Shown here one piece after another: positions 10,601 through 20,300 of a stretch of 64,000 bases of DNA. How positions within the stretch are numbered: position 1 is the first letter of the stretch; each line of letters opens with the position of its first letter. The stretch spans positions 8,928,001 to 8,992,000 of the forward strand of contig OZ038454.1 of NCBI GenBank assembly GCA_964036195.1, given 5' to 3'. Under the pieces are notes generated by a model. That model saw nothing but the letters and a program-made list of their open reading frames with translations. It ran no database searches and was not told the DNA's origin. Origin of the DNA: Sphaerolaimus hirsutus (lineage: Eukaryota > Nematoda > Chromadorea > Monhysterida > Sphaerolaimidae). A program made the position numbers and the translations under genes.

Positions 10601-11567
10601 GGGCTTGTGCTCGGCCGGGCAACATATAAAATCAACGCCCGAAAACCAGCATACATGCCTCTCGGGACACCTGGGGGCACTCCCAGACCCTGTAAAAAGA
10701 CCTGTAAAATGTCAAATGTCATGCAAAGTGTCAAAAGTCATGGAAAATGCCCTGCAAAATGGCAAGCGAGTTGCCATTTTGCAGGGCATTTTCCACGACT
10801 TTAGACACTTTACATGACATTTGACATATTACAGGGCTCTTTACAGGGTCTGGGATTGACACCTGTGCGTATAGTCGCCGCCCGACGGCAGGCATTTCAT
10901 GACGGCGCCGGCAATGTTTTTGGCTGGCGCGACACCCCCGGCACATTTTCCGCCCGTGACGCTGGTATATGGATTTGGAGCGGTCGGGTGACCGCCCGAC
11001 GGGTAGGTGTGGACTGTTTTGTCGCGGCAGCACACGTAGTTGAACCCGTTGAAGGTGCACGTGCTGCCCGCCGCGCACGAGGCCGTTGTTGCCGCTAAGT
11101 GTTGTTAGGGGGTGATTTTTGGTGATTTCAGATAAAGGCAAAATGTGTTTTTTTATTGAGTAATTGATTTTAAGGAGTGAAAAGATCTTATGCACACATC
11201 AACGGTTTTCCCCCACAGTAGGAATTATTCCATGGTGTGGATATATTCAAGGATTTACGGCATTTACTGGCCGTTTAATATTTTACATGAATTTTGACAC
11301 TTTGACATTTTACACTCTTTACACCACATTTTACAGGGTTCGAAAGTAACCCCTGCTCTATTAAACCTCAACAAAACCCAACACCCCCTCACAAGGATGC
11401 GGCAAACATGACAAAACGGCGCCGGCCGCGTCGTGCTCCGGCAAGCCGCCGTCCTTGCAGCGGATCATTTGAGCGTAGGCGCCATTGTCGACGGCCGATG
11501 AAAACACTGAGCAGTGAAGTAGGACCAAGGCTGTTAGGGGTAGGGTTGAAATGGGATTGGTACCCAT
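1680..11567 (-). CDS. Secreted lustrin-type cysteine-domain, Pro/Tyr-rich protein
   Basis: Eight exons on the minus strand: 11567-11393, 11094-10863, 10670-10588, 10386-10236, 10085-9936, 2968-2803, 2590-2305, 2068-1680. Together they make 543 aa with all phases matching. Residues 1-25 are a signal peptide (hydrophobic core LTALVLLHCSVF). Two lustrin-type cysteine domains follow. The first has C37, C54, C65, C71 and the pair C80-C81. The second has C109, C126, C137, C143 and C152-C153 (CPERHVC, then a CC pair). The rest is Pro/Tyr/Gln-rich, with PAPPPYG, PPINAYGHN and YGQ-type repeats, and ends NAIQDGYPFK. Such proteins are usually extracellular matrix or cuticle components; that role is inferred. 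The 83-bp exon at 10670-10588 was found because the phase failed without it and half a domain was missing. The 7-kb fifth intron holds nested transposons. The ATG is the only one leading into the signal peptide. Confidence 0.82.
2591..2802 (-). mobile_element. Intron with a CAGTCCC...TGTAAA foldback element
   Basis: This 212-bp intron of the lustrin-type gene contains a foldback element of about 155 bp. Its arms start CCTGGGGGCAGTCCCGA (minus strand) and end GGGGGACTGCTCCAGGG. It belongs to the same family as the element that constitutes the intron at 10671-10862, but here extra intron sequence lies on both sides. Confidence 0.65.
2985..3360. mobile_element. Diverged element with GCGGCGTTTACACTGC end
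   Basis: The end AAGCGGCGTTTACACTGC at about 2991 recurs inverted near 8185-8200. Both copies carry GTGCCGACAAA and GTCGTCAC-type words inside. This looks like a diverged copy of one non-autonomous family. I could not fix its second end or a TSD. Confidence 0.35.
3442..3600. mobile_element. TACCGTAT-family element, truncated copy
   Basis: The left end TACCGTATTTCCTTGAAATA is followed by C-runs and an inner block with GCATAACACACGTTAAAA, as in full copies of this family. No matching right end is present before the mariner-like element at 3618. Confidence 0.5.
3618..3706. mobile_element. Mariner-like miniature element (89 bp)
   Basis: A hairpin with arms TTAGGTTGGAAAGAAAGTTC and GAACTTTCTTTCCAACCAAA is flanked on both sides by TA. 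The TTAGGTTGG start and TA duplication are typical of mariner elements. Only 89 bp remain, with no coding capacity, so it must depend on a transposase elsewhere. Confidence 0.75.
3855..4269. mobile_element. TACCGTAT-family element with C/G runs
   Basis: It starts TACCGTATTACCTCGAATTA and ends GGGGGTATTTCGAGGTAATA. Between them are long C-runs and the family's inner AACACACGTTAAAA block. TA-flanked ends and lack of coding capacity suggest a Tc1/mariner/pogo-type non-autonomous element. Confidence 0.7.
4356..4785. mobile_element. TACCGTAT-family element with long G runs
   Basis: It is bounded by TACCGTATTTTCTCGAAATA and its inverse TATTTCGAGGAAATACGGTA. Inside are G tracts of up to about 15 bases, the phrase GTTTCATAGTGGTCTCGAGA, and the inner GTGTGTTCTGCA block. 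It lies only 87 bp from the copy at 3855-4269. Confidence 0.75.
4786..6816. repeat. AT-rich intronic repeats
   Basis: This stretch lies inside the long intron. It contains GAGTACAGAAAACGTATTT-type dispersed repeats at about 5090-5510, related to copies near 47.2-47.6, 60.0-60.4 and 61.9-62.4 kb. It also holds an A/G-rich block of (CGGAAAA) words at about 6110-6620. I see no coding sequence; open frames here follow the low-complexity DNA. Confidence 0.5.
6817..7878. mobile_element. Large foldback element (about 1.06 kb)
   Basis: The left arm begins TGTCGTACCTGGCCGATTTT and runs through GGGGTTTGGGGTCTG near 6855. The right arm contains the inverse CAGACCCCAAACCACAACAT and ends AGGTACGACA near 7878. 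Inner segments (GGGCCGATTTGGATTGTTC and its diverged inverse near 7700) also pair, so most of the element is one long inverted repeat. No ORF of note. Confidence 0.55.
7897..7940. repeat. 44-bp perfect palindrome
   Basis: ATTTGTCGGTTCGGGTCTCG on the left is mirrored exactly on the right, with centre GTTAAC and no spacer. It lies at the edge of a block carrying GTCGTCAC and TGCCGACA words (7980-8205) that ends in GCAGTGTAAACGCCGCTTAA. Confidence 0.8.
8576..9822. mobile_element. hAT-like GGCGCC element with 8-bp TSD
   Basis: The ends TAGTGATGTAAAAAGCGCCA and GGCGCTTTCACATCACTA are inverted copies. The direct repeat CTCATTAC flanks both sides exactly (8568-8575 and 9823-9830). An 8-bp duplication and TAGTGATG ends are typical of hAT elements. 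Blocks of GCGCCAAGCGCC lie near both ends. It encodes no transposase and is itself interrupted by the TACCGTAT element at 9110-9519. Confidence 0.85.
9110..9519. mobile_element. TACCGTAT-family element nested in a hAT-like element
   Basis: It starts TACCGTATTTCCTCGAAGTT and ends with the inverse TTCGAGGAAATACGGTA. G-runs lie inside both ends. It lies entirely within the hAT-like element at 8576-9822. Confidence 0.8.
10086..10235 (-). mobile_element. Intron derived from the CAGTCCC...TGTAAA family
   Basis: This 150-bp intron reads GTAAGCTGGGGGCACTTCTT at its 5' end (minus strand) and contains the family words CATGTAAAA, GCAAAGTGTCAA and GACCTGTAAA. It lacks a recognisable unrelated segment, so it appears to be a decayed copy of the same foldback element that forms the intron at 10671-10862. 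Confidence 0.55.
10459..10570. mobile_element. TACCGTAT-family element, short diverged copy
   Basis: Ends resembling TACTCCCTCGAAATAC and ATTTCGAAGAAATACGGT enclose C-runs. This internally deleted copy lies in the 201-bp intron between the 83-bp lustrin exon and the next exon. Confidence 0.6.
10671..10862 (-). mobile_element. Introner-like element: whole intron is one foldback MITE
   Basis: The intron (192 bp, minus strand) begins GTGTCAATCCCAGACCCTGT and ends GGGTCTGGGAGTGCCCCCAG. Its two halves of about 92 bp are near-complete inverted copies meeting near TGGCAACTCGCTTGCCA, so no non-element intron sequence remains. CAGGTGTC occurs at both edges; splicing at CAG|GTGTC removes the element plus one copy and restores an uninterrupted lustrin domain (THRCPERHVC). 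The repeat may be a TSD or partly the element's own terminus, since other copies start CCTGGGGGCAGTCCC. Confidence 0.75.
11095..11392 (-). mobile_element. Intron carrying a diverged CCCTGTAAA-family copy
   Basis: Intron 1 of the lustrin-type gene contains, on the minus strand, CGAACCCTGTAAAATGTGG followed by AAAATGTCAAAGTGTCAAAA and CATGTAAAATATT. These are hallmark words of the family. The 3' half of the intron is unrelated AT-rich sequence. Confidence 0.5.
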
Positions 11568-11944
11568 TTTAAGGGTTTAGGGGGTGGTTGGATGTCGACT
11601 CTGCGCAGAGTGTGAAGGTCGATAAGTATGGATAAAAATTGATTGTTTTGTGCCGTCGCGGCGTGTTGCTCGACTGCAGTGATTTCGTTTTGATGTAGGT
11701 ATCTACATTCGTAAAAATGTAAATAGGTCATTGATAAGTTTTGCTGTACTGATCTGAACTGTGTTTCGCGAAAATTAACCGACTTGACCCTGCGTCGTGA
11801 CGGGGCAGTTAAAATATGAAAATGTCCACGCGTTTGCCGCAAAACTACTGCGTCCAACTGCCGCTGAACTTTGCACTGTGATGCGATGTAACGTGATTAC
11901 ATGTGTCCGACGGATTTCGTTGTTTTTCATGTTCTCCCTCGCAT

Positions 11945-12194
11945 TTACCGTATTTTCTCATACCGTATTTCCTCGAAATACCCCCCCCCCCCCGGGGGGT
12001 GATTGTTTCATAGTGGTCTCGAGAGGGGGGAAATACGGTATACCCCCTTGAATTAACCCCCCCCCACCTCGAAATACCCCCAAGTCTTTTCGAGCTGAGG
12101 TAAAAATAAATCCGCGTTAAAATACACCCATCAGCCTCAAAATTTTCACTCTGAAAAATAAAGCCCCTTGGTGGTAATTCGAGGAAATACGGTA
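11945..12194. mobile_element. TACCGTAT-family composite
   Basis: Two left ends lie 15 bp apart (TTACCGTATTTTCTCA and TACCGTATTTCCTCGAAATA). An inverse end lies at about 12040 and another (ATTCGAGGAAATACGGTA) at about 12194. This looks like one insertion next to, or inside, another of the same family. Confidence 0.6.
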
Positions 12195-12748
12195 TTTGCA
12201 TGTGGAGTGCGATAGCCAAAGTCAAACTTATCTGGACAACTGAAAACTAGATTTACTTATTCTGCGTGAAATTGAAACATCGGCTTTTAAATATGATGCT
12301 TCGACAAACTATGCAAAATGAACAAATATTCTCGGTAAAATCTTTATTTTTTTAAATACCTAGTTACCTACCTACATTGAATTGTGTTGGTGATCGGATT
12401 TTTTTTCATACTCGTGATCGGCACCGTAAATTTCTTTGTACAAATTACCTACCTATAAAAACCGCAAATGTAAATTTTACAGTTGCAGACAGTGGCGATT
12501 CTCAAACCGACTGTCTCAAACCGACCGAATTTGAACGCATAAATAAATTGCCATGCAACGTTAAAATGGGGTCAAAGGCGTGTCATTTCCAAGATCATCT
12601 CTTTTTACCGCGTTGTGTTATTTATGAACGATAGTTTTTCATCAAAAAATATAGTTTTTCACTGATTAAAGTTAGTGATAGAATTAGACAAATAGAAAAA
12701 TTAAGATGCAATTCGTCCCGAATGGCGGCACGGGCCGTATACCTATTA

Positions 12749-13181
12749 TGCTGCGATTACAGCTCGGGCGTAAAGGTGACCGGGCGTAAAATTGATTTTT
12801 GGGCGTAAAATTGATTACAGGTGAATGGATAAAGATACGACGTTGTAATTTCAGTCAAAGAAAGCGCACATGCAGATGTTGCTTGTGGCCGAAGCTCATC
12901 GATTTAATTTAGTTGTACTAGAAGTTATGAATTTTGGCGCAAATTTTTTTTAATTTTACGCAACTTACAGCGCATAATTGGAAAAATTGTGCTAAAATTC
13001 ATAACTCCCAGTAAGATTAAAATAAACTCATGAGCTTTGGACACAAGAAACGTCTGCATGTAAGCTTTCTTTGACTGAAATAACAATGTCGTATCTTTAT
13101 CAATTCATCTGTAATTTATTTTACGCCCAAAATCAATTTTATGCCCAGTCAATTATACACGCCCGAGCTGTAATCGCGGCA
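12749..13181. mobile_element. PIF/Harbinger-like MITE, TSD TTA
   Basis: The inverted ends TGCTGCGATTACAGCTCGGG and CCCGAGCTGTAATCGCGGCA are flanked by TTA (12746-12748 and 13182-13184). A 3-bp TTA/TAA duplication is characteristic of PIF/Harbinger elements. Sub-terminal GGGCGTAAAATTGATT repeats pair with AATCAATTTTATGCCC. 433 bp, no coding capacity. Confidence 0.75.
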
Positions 13182-13636
13182 TTAGCGCACTTTCTCTGAC
13201 TTATTCCAGTTTATACCCATGCGCATGCATGTCTAATTGGTGACTCGTCACTCTCCCGTTTTATCAAAGAATGCTCGCCGCTGACGGGAAACAATGGCAA
13301 AAAGAAAAAGTATAAAAAATGTTTTCTAACTTTCTATTTTCTGTGTTATCGCAAAAAATAACGGTTAGAAAAAGGGCTTCAAAACTCTATCACTAATTTT
13401 TCGTCGAAATAAAGCGCACTCTTCAACTGTATTCTCCATGTATTTTCCATTTTTCATAACTGACCATCCATTTGGATGGATCGTTCAACATATTTATTTC
13501 GGTAGTGTTTCATTTTTGGACTGTTTTTAGAACTGACACTTTCTCTTGAAGATCAATGTGCGAATACTGGATCATTTATGTATTGAAATTTGGTATAAAA
13601 AACGAAAATGGTACTCTGCCCTCGCACTCATTTATG

Positions 13637-13806
13637 TCTCACGTTGGAAGCGTGCCAATGATGATAAAGCATGCGATTTTTTTATAAAGATTTAAAAAAT
13701 CATTGTTGTGATAAAGTTAACGTATGAGCTGTTATGCAGCGATGCCTTTTTCAACTTTTTCTGAAAATCGCATGCAGAAAAAATCGTTGGCACGCTTCCA
13801 ACGGGA
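13637..13806. repeat. Dispersed inverted repeat, copy 1
   Basis: ACGTTGGAAGCGTGCCAA and GCATGCGATTTT on the left are mirrored by AAAATCGCATGC and TTGGCACGCTTCCAACG on the right. The right half, extended to GTGTAAAGTAATTGGAGTAT, recurs at about 35720-35835 in an ORP5/8 intron. Confidence 0.6.
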
Positions 13807-14344
13807 ACCACGCGTGCAGGGTGTAAAGTAATTGGAGTATATTTATTGAATTTTTTTCCTAAAATATCTGAATAAATAAGTAATGAATTTGTTACTGCAC
13901 AATTAGGAGCTGATGGCTTTGCCATGAAATTGTTAGAACTGCAGCTAATATTGTCAAAATCGTATCTATCTGATTAGTAACATTTGGAAGATAACAATGC
14001 ATAACATTAAAGAATGTGTAAAAAAAATTTGTAAAACAAATTATAATCTGATAGGAATTATACTTTAATAAAAATATAAAGGTGTTGAGTCGTTGACACA
14101 TGGCAAGTGTCCACGCACTTCTAGAATGCCAAGCGATAAATTTTTAATCAAGCTATATGGATTATTTGAAGGTTAGAATTTAGTTTTAAAAGTTTCCGAT
14201 TACCAGCTGGTTTCCGATTTCCATCTGCTGGCGCTGCCTCGACGCGAAAAAAGAAAGAAACGAAAGTAATACTTTCGGTACGAGTGTTGCCGTCACAATT
14301 ATTTACGAGAAAACAAATACGGCGTCGGGATCGTGGCGTGCGAC

Positions 14345-17300
14345 ATGGCTACACCGCCGGTCGACGACCAGACGTCGGTCGAGTGCAGAAAAATGCTCAA
14401 GGTGAATGCCTTTTACCCAGAAAATCTATTTAGGCGTATGTATGCAGTTAAACTTTCACTGGCGTCTTTTTTGTGACGATGTTTACCATTTTGGCTTCAT
14501 GCCAATCTCCAATAAACCCAAATCCCGTCCAAAATGGTGTCTATTTTCCTTCAGCAACAAAAGCAGACCTACCGAAATGAGAAGAAACGCGTCGCGCAAG
14601 AACTTTTGTGCGCGTTGAAAGATCCCACTGTTGTGGTGATGGCTGATTGGCTGAAAATTCGCGGAACGCTCAGAAAATGGACGAAGTTCTATTGTGTGCT
14701 GAAGCCGGGCATTCTGTTGATTTATAAAAGTGAAAAGACACATAAGGTTGGTCTGTTTTATTATATGCATGCTCTATGAAGTTGCCACGTTTCGCTATCT
14801 TCTGTTCGTGAAGTGTAACGGCCTTTCTGGTGTCAATAGTGCTTGTATGGTGGCATTTTCACTAGCATAACAAAAATTTCTCAAATCATGTAATTTTATG
14901 CCTTGTCGTTGAGTGCTGAGGTTTACGCTGTAGCACTAGTTCCGTTTACGCTGTAGCACTACCTAAGTCCTAGTTAATTTGCCTGGAACTAGGTCTATCG
15001 GCTGTGCTCTGCTTGTATCGTCATGCAATACTGTTTTATTCCGTTACAAATCCATCTCACAGTCATTTCAACCAATACGCAGCATGGCATCTGGGTGGGA
15101 ACGGTACTTCTGAACACGTGTGAACTCATTGAACGGCCATCGAAGAAGGACGGATTCTGTTTCAAGCTGTTCCACCCACTCGATCAATCCATCTGGGCTA
15201 CGCGGGTTTGTGTCATCTTTCTGCTCTTAGTGTGCCGTATTTCCTCGAATTACCCCCAGGTTTTTTTTTTCAGAGTGGAAATTTTGAGGGGGGGGGGGTA
15301 TTTCGAGGGGGGTTTATTATTTCGCCAGAAATTTTTAGAAATCCCAGTACTAAATCGTTGTTTGTAACGTACACAGACGTCAAAAAATGCAACAAAAACT
15401 GCCATTTATAAGACTGTATAAACCCTGTTCTAACATAACACAGCCATTGTTTTTCACGTGTGTTCCGCGTTTCCCGGAGCTTTTGTCATCTTCGTTCTCT
15501 ATACACTGCATTTGGGGGGTATTTCGAGGGGGGTTTAGAAGATCATAGTGCCCATATAGTGGGGGGTATTTCGAGGAAATCGGTGGTCCCGCTGGTTGTG
15601 TTTTATACGACGTAGACTACTAGTCATGTAAACCCGCTAGTCATGTAGACACGCCAGTCATGTAAATATTATAGGGTGATTAGCACAGCACGGGCATTCG
15701 TGACAGCGGGTTTACATGATTTTGAGTACATAGCGCGGACCGCAGTGCAAGTGCGTTCACATTGTTTTGTCACTATTTCGATGACACTGTTCAAAGAAAT
15801 TTGAAAAACTCAAACTGTACCAACTTTTTTTATGAGTTTTTCAATTTTTCTTTAAGCAGTAACATTAGAAGAGCGACAAAACCAATGTAAATGCACATGC
15901 ACTGCGGCCCGCGCTCTGTACTTTACTTATCATTTAAGCCCGCCGCCGCTAATCCCTCATGCTATGTTACTGGGTTAGAAATACATGACTGGTGGGTTTA
16001 CATTTCTAGCTGGTTTACATGACTACAAGTACAGGGTAGTCTCAGACTTTTTAATAATCTCAATTTGATTTATTTCTGCGCAGGGACCCCGCGGCGAGGC
16101 TCTCGGTGCAGTGACGCAGCCGCTGCCCAGTTCTTACCTGATTTGCCGCGCGGCGAGCGATGAAGCGGGCAGGTGGGCCTAGGGTTGAAAAAAAACGTTT
16201 TTTTTTAACCTCCATATTTTTTTAATAAAAAAACGTGGTGATTTGTGTCAAAAATGTCCATTTTTTGTCGACATGTTCGTATATCGTCTTTTAGTTGAAT
16301 GTTCGTTACTTCAAGTGAAGTTTCGCACGGACTAGTGATCAAGCAAGGTTATTGAAGGAGGTTGTTACTTTGGGAGTGATGTTACACACTGTGGAGGTAC
16401 AAGGAAGCACATTACCTGAATACCTATTATATACTACAGCAACATATGACGGCTTATTTACCCATGGTAGCACATAGAAATGGTTGCTTTGATACTAAAA
16501 ATGCCACAAAACCAATGAAAACAACCACCAATGTCAAATTGTGTGTGAAATTGCGCCCTAGGTGAGCCTGAATATTCCGGATACACGGTAGTGCTGCTTG
16601 GTGCCTACGCTAGCTAGTTCATTTCCGTAGGCTAAAAAGATCCGCGGAAATCTACACACGGATGCTTCACTCACCATAAATACACTGCGCCCATTAAATG
16701 AAGATTTAATTAAATCTCAGATGCTGGCTGGATGCGTTGGAGCTGTCGCTGCGCTGCAGCGGGCTGCTCATGCGCACCATGACTAAGGTCAGTATTTTGC
16801 AGATTGCGAAAATCTAAAAATGGAGGATTATAATAATCCATGATGTCTACAGCACTAGGTCTTTAAAAATATTCAAATCGTTCAGAAAGAAGATAGTAGG
16901 GGGCACCTAGCCTGCGAACCGTTGTTATTCAGCTTGGAAATCTGTGCAACTAACAAATTTCACAATTGAATGCCTACACCCTTTTTCTATTCGGCGTGAA
17001 CATGCACAGTCGCTTTTGAAATGCAAATCTGTTTTCGTCGATATATTTTTTAGGCCGCCAGCTCGCAGAAGGTAATGGTAATATTACCCGGCAAATTTGT
17101 TCTGGCTTTCGGAATGTGGGGTTATTTAAGCACTATCGGCTTGCTCTATTCAACGGCATTTTATTTTCATTTATTTTATTGTGTCAATCGTGAGGGGTGT
17201 GGCTGTTTACCTGCTTTGATGCGCTTTCGTGTGGTTGAAAGTACACGGATGATTTTGTGGCATTTCATTAAGACTGGCTATTTATTGGTAGTTTCTGGCA

Positions 17301-20300
17301 AACGGCAATGGCAATGGCAAATCTACCATACCGCTCAAGGGGGTTATGCTGAATTCCCACTTGTACTGGTTTTCCAGTTTTTTAATACGATTTTGATGGC
17401 ATGACATTGCTCACTCACACCAAACCGGAATCGATAAAATCTGACATTTTTGTCTACTTTGGAACACTGAGAAAAGGACAACGTTTCATCCAAGTAAAAA
17501 TTAGATTTCAGCCAAAATTCAATCCGAGTAGTGTTCACGTTCACACTGGTATTCTTAATTGCGAAATCCTATAAGCAGGTATACTTTATTTTTACAAGCA
17601 CCTGTGCACATAACTGTTTGACACGCTCAACATTTTTTAGTAGACAAACGCATTTGGGCAGTTCAGTTTATGACGAAATTCTTTTCTGGTGTTACCGGTC
17701 AGAGATCTCCTACTTTGTGTTTTGTGTTTGCGATACCGGTATATCCATTTGATGTTGTGCGTCACTAGTGTTTTGTGCTTCTATTGGTTTGTGTTTTTAT
17801 AAACAGTATTTTAAAATACGTATTTGCTGAAATAATTCCCCCTGTGGAATTTTAATTACGTCGGACTTTTTGAGGGGGATTTCAAATTTGATTTTAAAAA
17901 ACTTGATCATATACCGTAAGGTGGAATTATTCAAGGGGGGATTATTCGTTCATCATCTAAAAAACCCATCTTATCGTCAGTAACTCGTTTAATTGGACAT
18001 ATGTAATTATGTATAGTAGTGTTACACCGATCCGAAGCACAATGCACCAAGTAAATATCGTATGTGTTCGTCTCTCAGCCGCTAGTCAGTCACCAACAAC
18101 AGTATCCTTCTCTAGACAGTATCCGTCTTTCCTCTCAATATAGTCATTTACCCTTTCATTTGCGTTCGCGTTTGCGCCGCACAGCTGTCCGAAAACGCGT
18201 TATCGTCGATGGGCTCGACGCCGGGCAGGGGGGACATGGCGTCGCTGTCGCCGCAGTCGGCGCACCACCACAGGATGATGCTGATTCCGTCGGCGCCGAA
18301 TTTGGTCAGTTTTGAGTGATGTGCCGTGGCTGCGACGTAGGCTTCCTGGACATGTCCACCCGCTGGCCATGTAGACCCGGCTGCCATGTAAGTCTACCCA
18401 CTGGCCATGTAGACCCGGCGCATGTGTAGCAGTTAGAAGTACTTTACAATTGACAGTTGGTAAAATATCTAGTGAACTAATGTGTTCAAAACGGATTTAT
18501 CAGTTGAACAAATTTCAGTTGTCAACTAGTGTTCAAGTAAAAATGGACAAAGTTTAGGGAGGGCAGTGAAATGATTTGGTGGCGTACTGGGCGCCATGGT
18601 TATGCGATAGTATCGGGTGTGATGGTTTTCAATGCAATTGCACATTTCCGGCTTCAAACGCTAATGCATGCGGAAGGTAATTAGATACATGGGCAATTAA
18701 AGGTAAAGGATTGGTGAAGGCGGCCATGTACGAAGCCGCTACATGTCCGCCGGGTCTACATGGCCAGTGGGTAGAATTAGGGTTGGCCGATGTTTTTTTA
18801 AACGTTTTTTTTAAAAAAAAAACATGACGTCCGAAATGTTTTTTTTTTTAAAAAAAAACATCGGCCGAAATTTTTAGTACTAAGCACTAGGTATTTTGCA
18901 AAATTTTTACGCGCAAGCGCGCAATTTCACACACAAATTGACATTGGTGGTTGTTTTCATTGGTTTTGTTGCATTTTTAGTATCAAAACATCCATTTCTA
19001 TGTGCTACCATGGGTGAATAAGCCGACATATGTTGCTGTAATATAGAATATTGAGGTAATGTGCTTCCATGTACCTCCACAGTGTGTAACTTCACTCCCA
19101 AAGTAACAACCTCCTTTTATAACCTTGTTTGATCACCATTCCGTGCCAAACTTTACCTGAAGTCATGAACATTCGACTATAAGGCGATATATGAACGATA
19201 TGTCAACGAAAAATGGATATTTTTGACACAAATCACCACTTATAATGCTATCCCATGGCTCCACAGCCATTATATGGTCATATTTAACATCACAGAGTAT
19301 TGCCAGTGTCTGATATACCTAAACACCTTCCCGGACAAGTTCACCACCCATTTTTTTATTTTACTTCAAATGCAAAAAATCCGTCCATGGGGGTGTTATA
19401 AATCTGAAACTTTGTATATATAAAGTTGTAAGACCCCTCTACTCCCCAACAATGGGGGGAGGTGCGGCGACTCACTACAGGGTGGGTCGCCCTATATGCA
19501 ACAATTTTTTTGGCGTTTTTGGTGTCCCAAACAAGTTCACCACCCACTTGATTGGCTACACTACGAGAGCCATATCGCCAGCTGTGATGGCGGTATACAG
19601 CTGAAATTTGGGGGATGTCTTGCCAACAACCCCCTTCACGATCCACCAGTGGGGCGGCTGCCAACGACCCACTAAAGCATGGATCACTGCATATAAAGTT
19701 AACCATTTTCTAAAAACAGCCCAAGTGTCCCAAAACAAGTTCATCACCCAACTGCATTAAAAAAATGTTGCAACAACATACCCAATATAAAAATGAATCG
19801 GGTTATAACACTATTTCAGCCAAAAAAAAATTATTTCAGGGCACCCACCCTGTCCCATAAACAGCCGACTGAAAATTTCACTTTAAACCAATTTTTTTGT
19901 ATCACACTTAAAAAGTTGGTTTACAAAGTTCACTAGGGGAGGGTCTAAGGTTCAAAGTTATGTAAACAACATAACCTCTAAAATGCTTCCATAAGGAAAT
20001 TTACTTGGGGTGAATTCTATGATGTCAAAATGATGTCATTTCAGGAAGAAAATTTGACAAAATTTTCACTTTTTCATTCACCCCAAATAAATTTCCTTAT
20101 GGAAGCATTTTAGAGGTTATGTTGTTTACATAACTTTGAAATTTAGACCCTCCCCTAGTGAACTTTGTAAACCAACTTTTTAAGTGTTACACAAAAAATT
20201 GGTTTAAAGTGAAATTTTCAGTCTGCTGTTTATGGGACAGGGTGGGTGCCCTACTGAAAAAAATTTTATGAGCAGAACTAGGGTTCAAATCTGATTCAAT

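Larger units (their letters stand above)
11568..14344. other. Intergenic between divergent genes
   Basis: This 2.8-kb gap separates the start codons of the lustrin-type gene (minus) and the ORP5/8 gene (plus), so it should hold both promoters. I could not identify a TATA box or specific sites with confidence. It contains a TACCGTAT composite, a Harbinger-like element and a small inverted repeat, each listed separately. Confidence 0.6.

Noticed and set aside
17075..17404. Hydrophobic 109-codon open frame in an ORP5/8 intron
   Set aside because: No splice sites in phase with the flanking exons, and no recognisable family. It is probably chance in AT-rich DNA.
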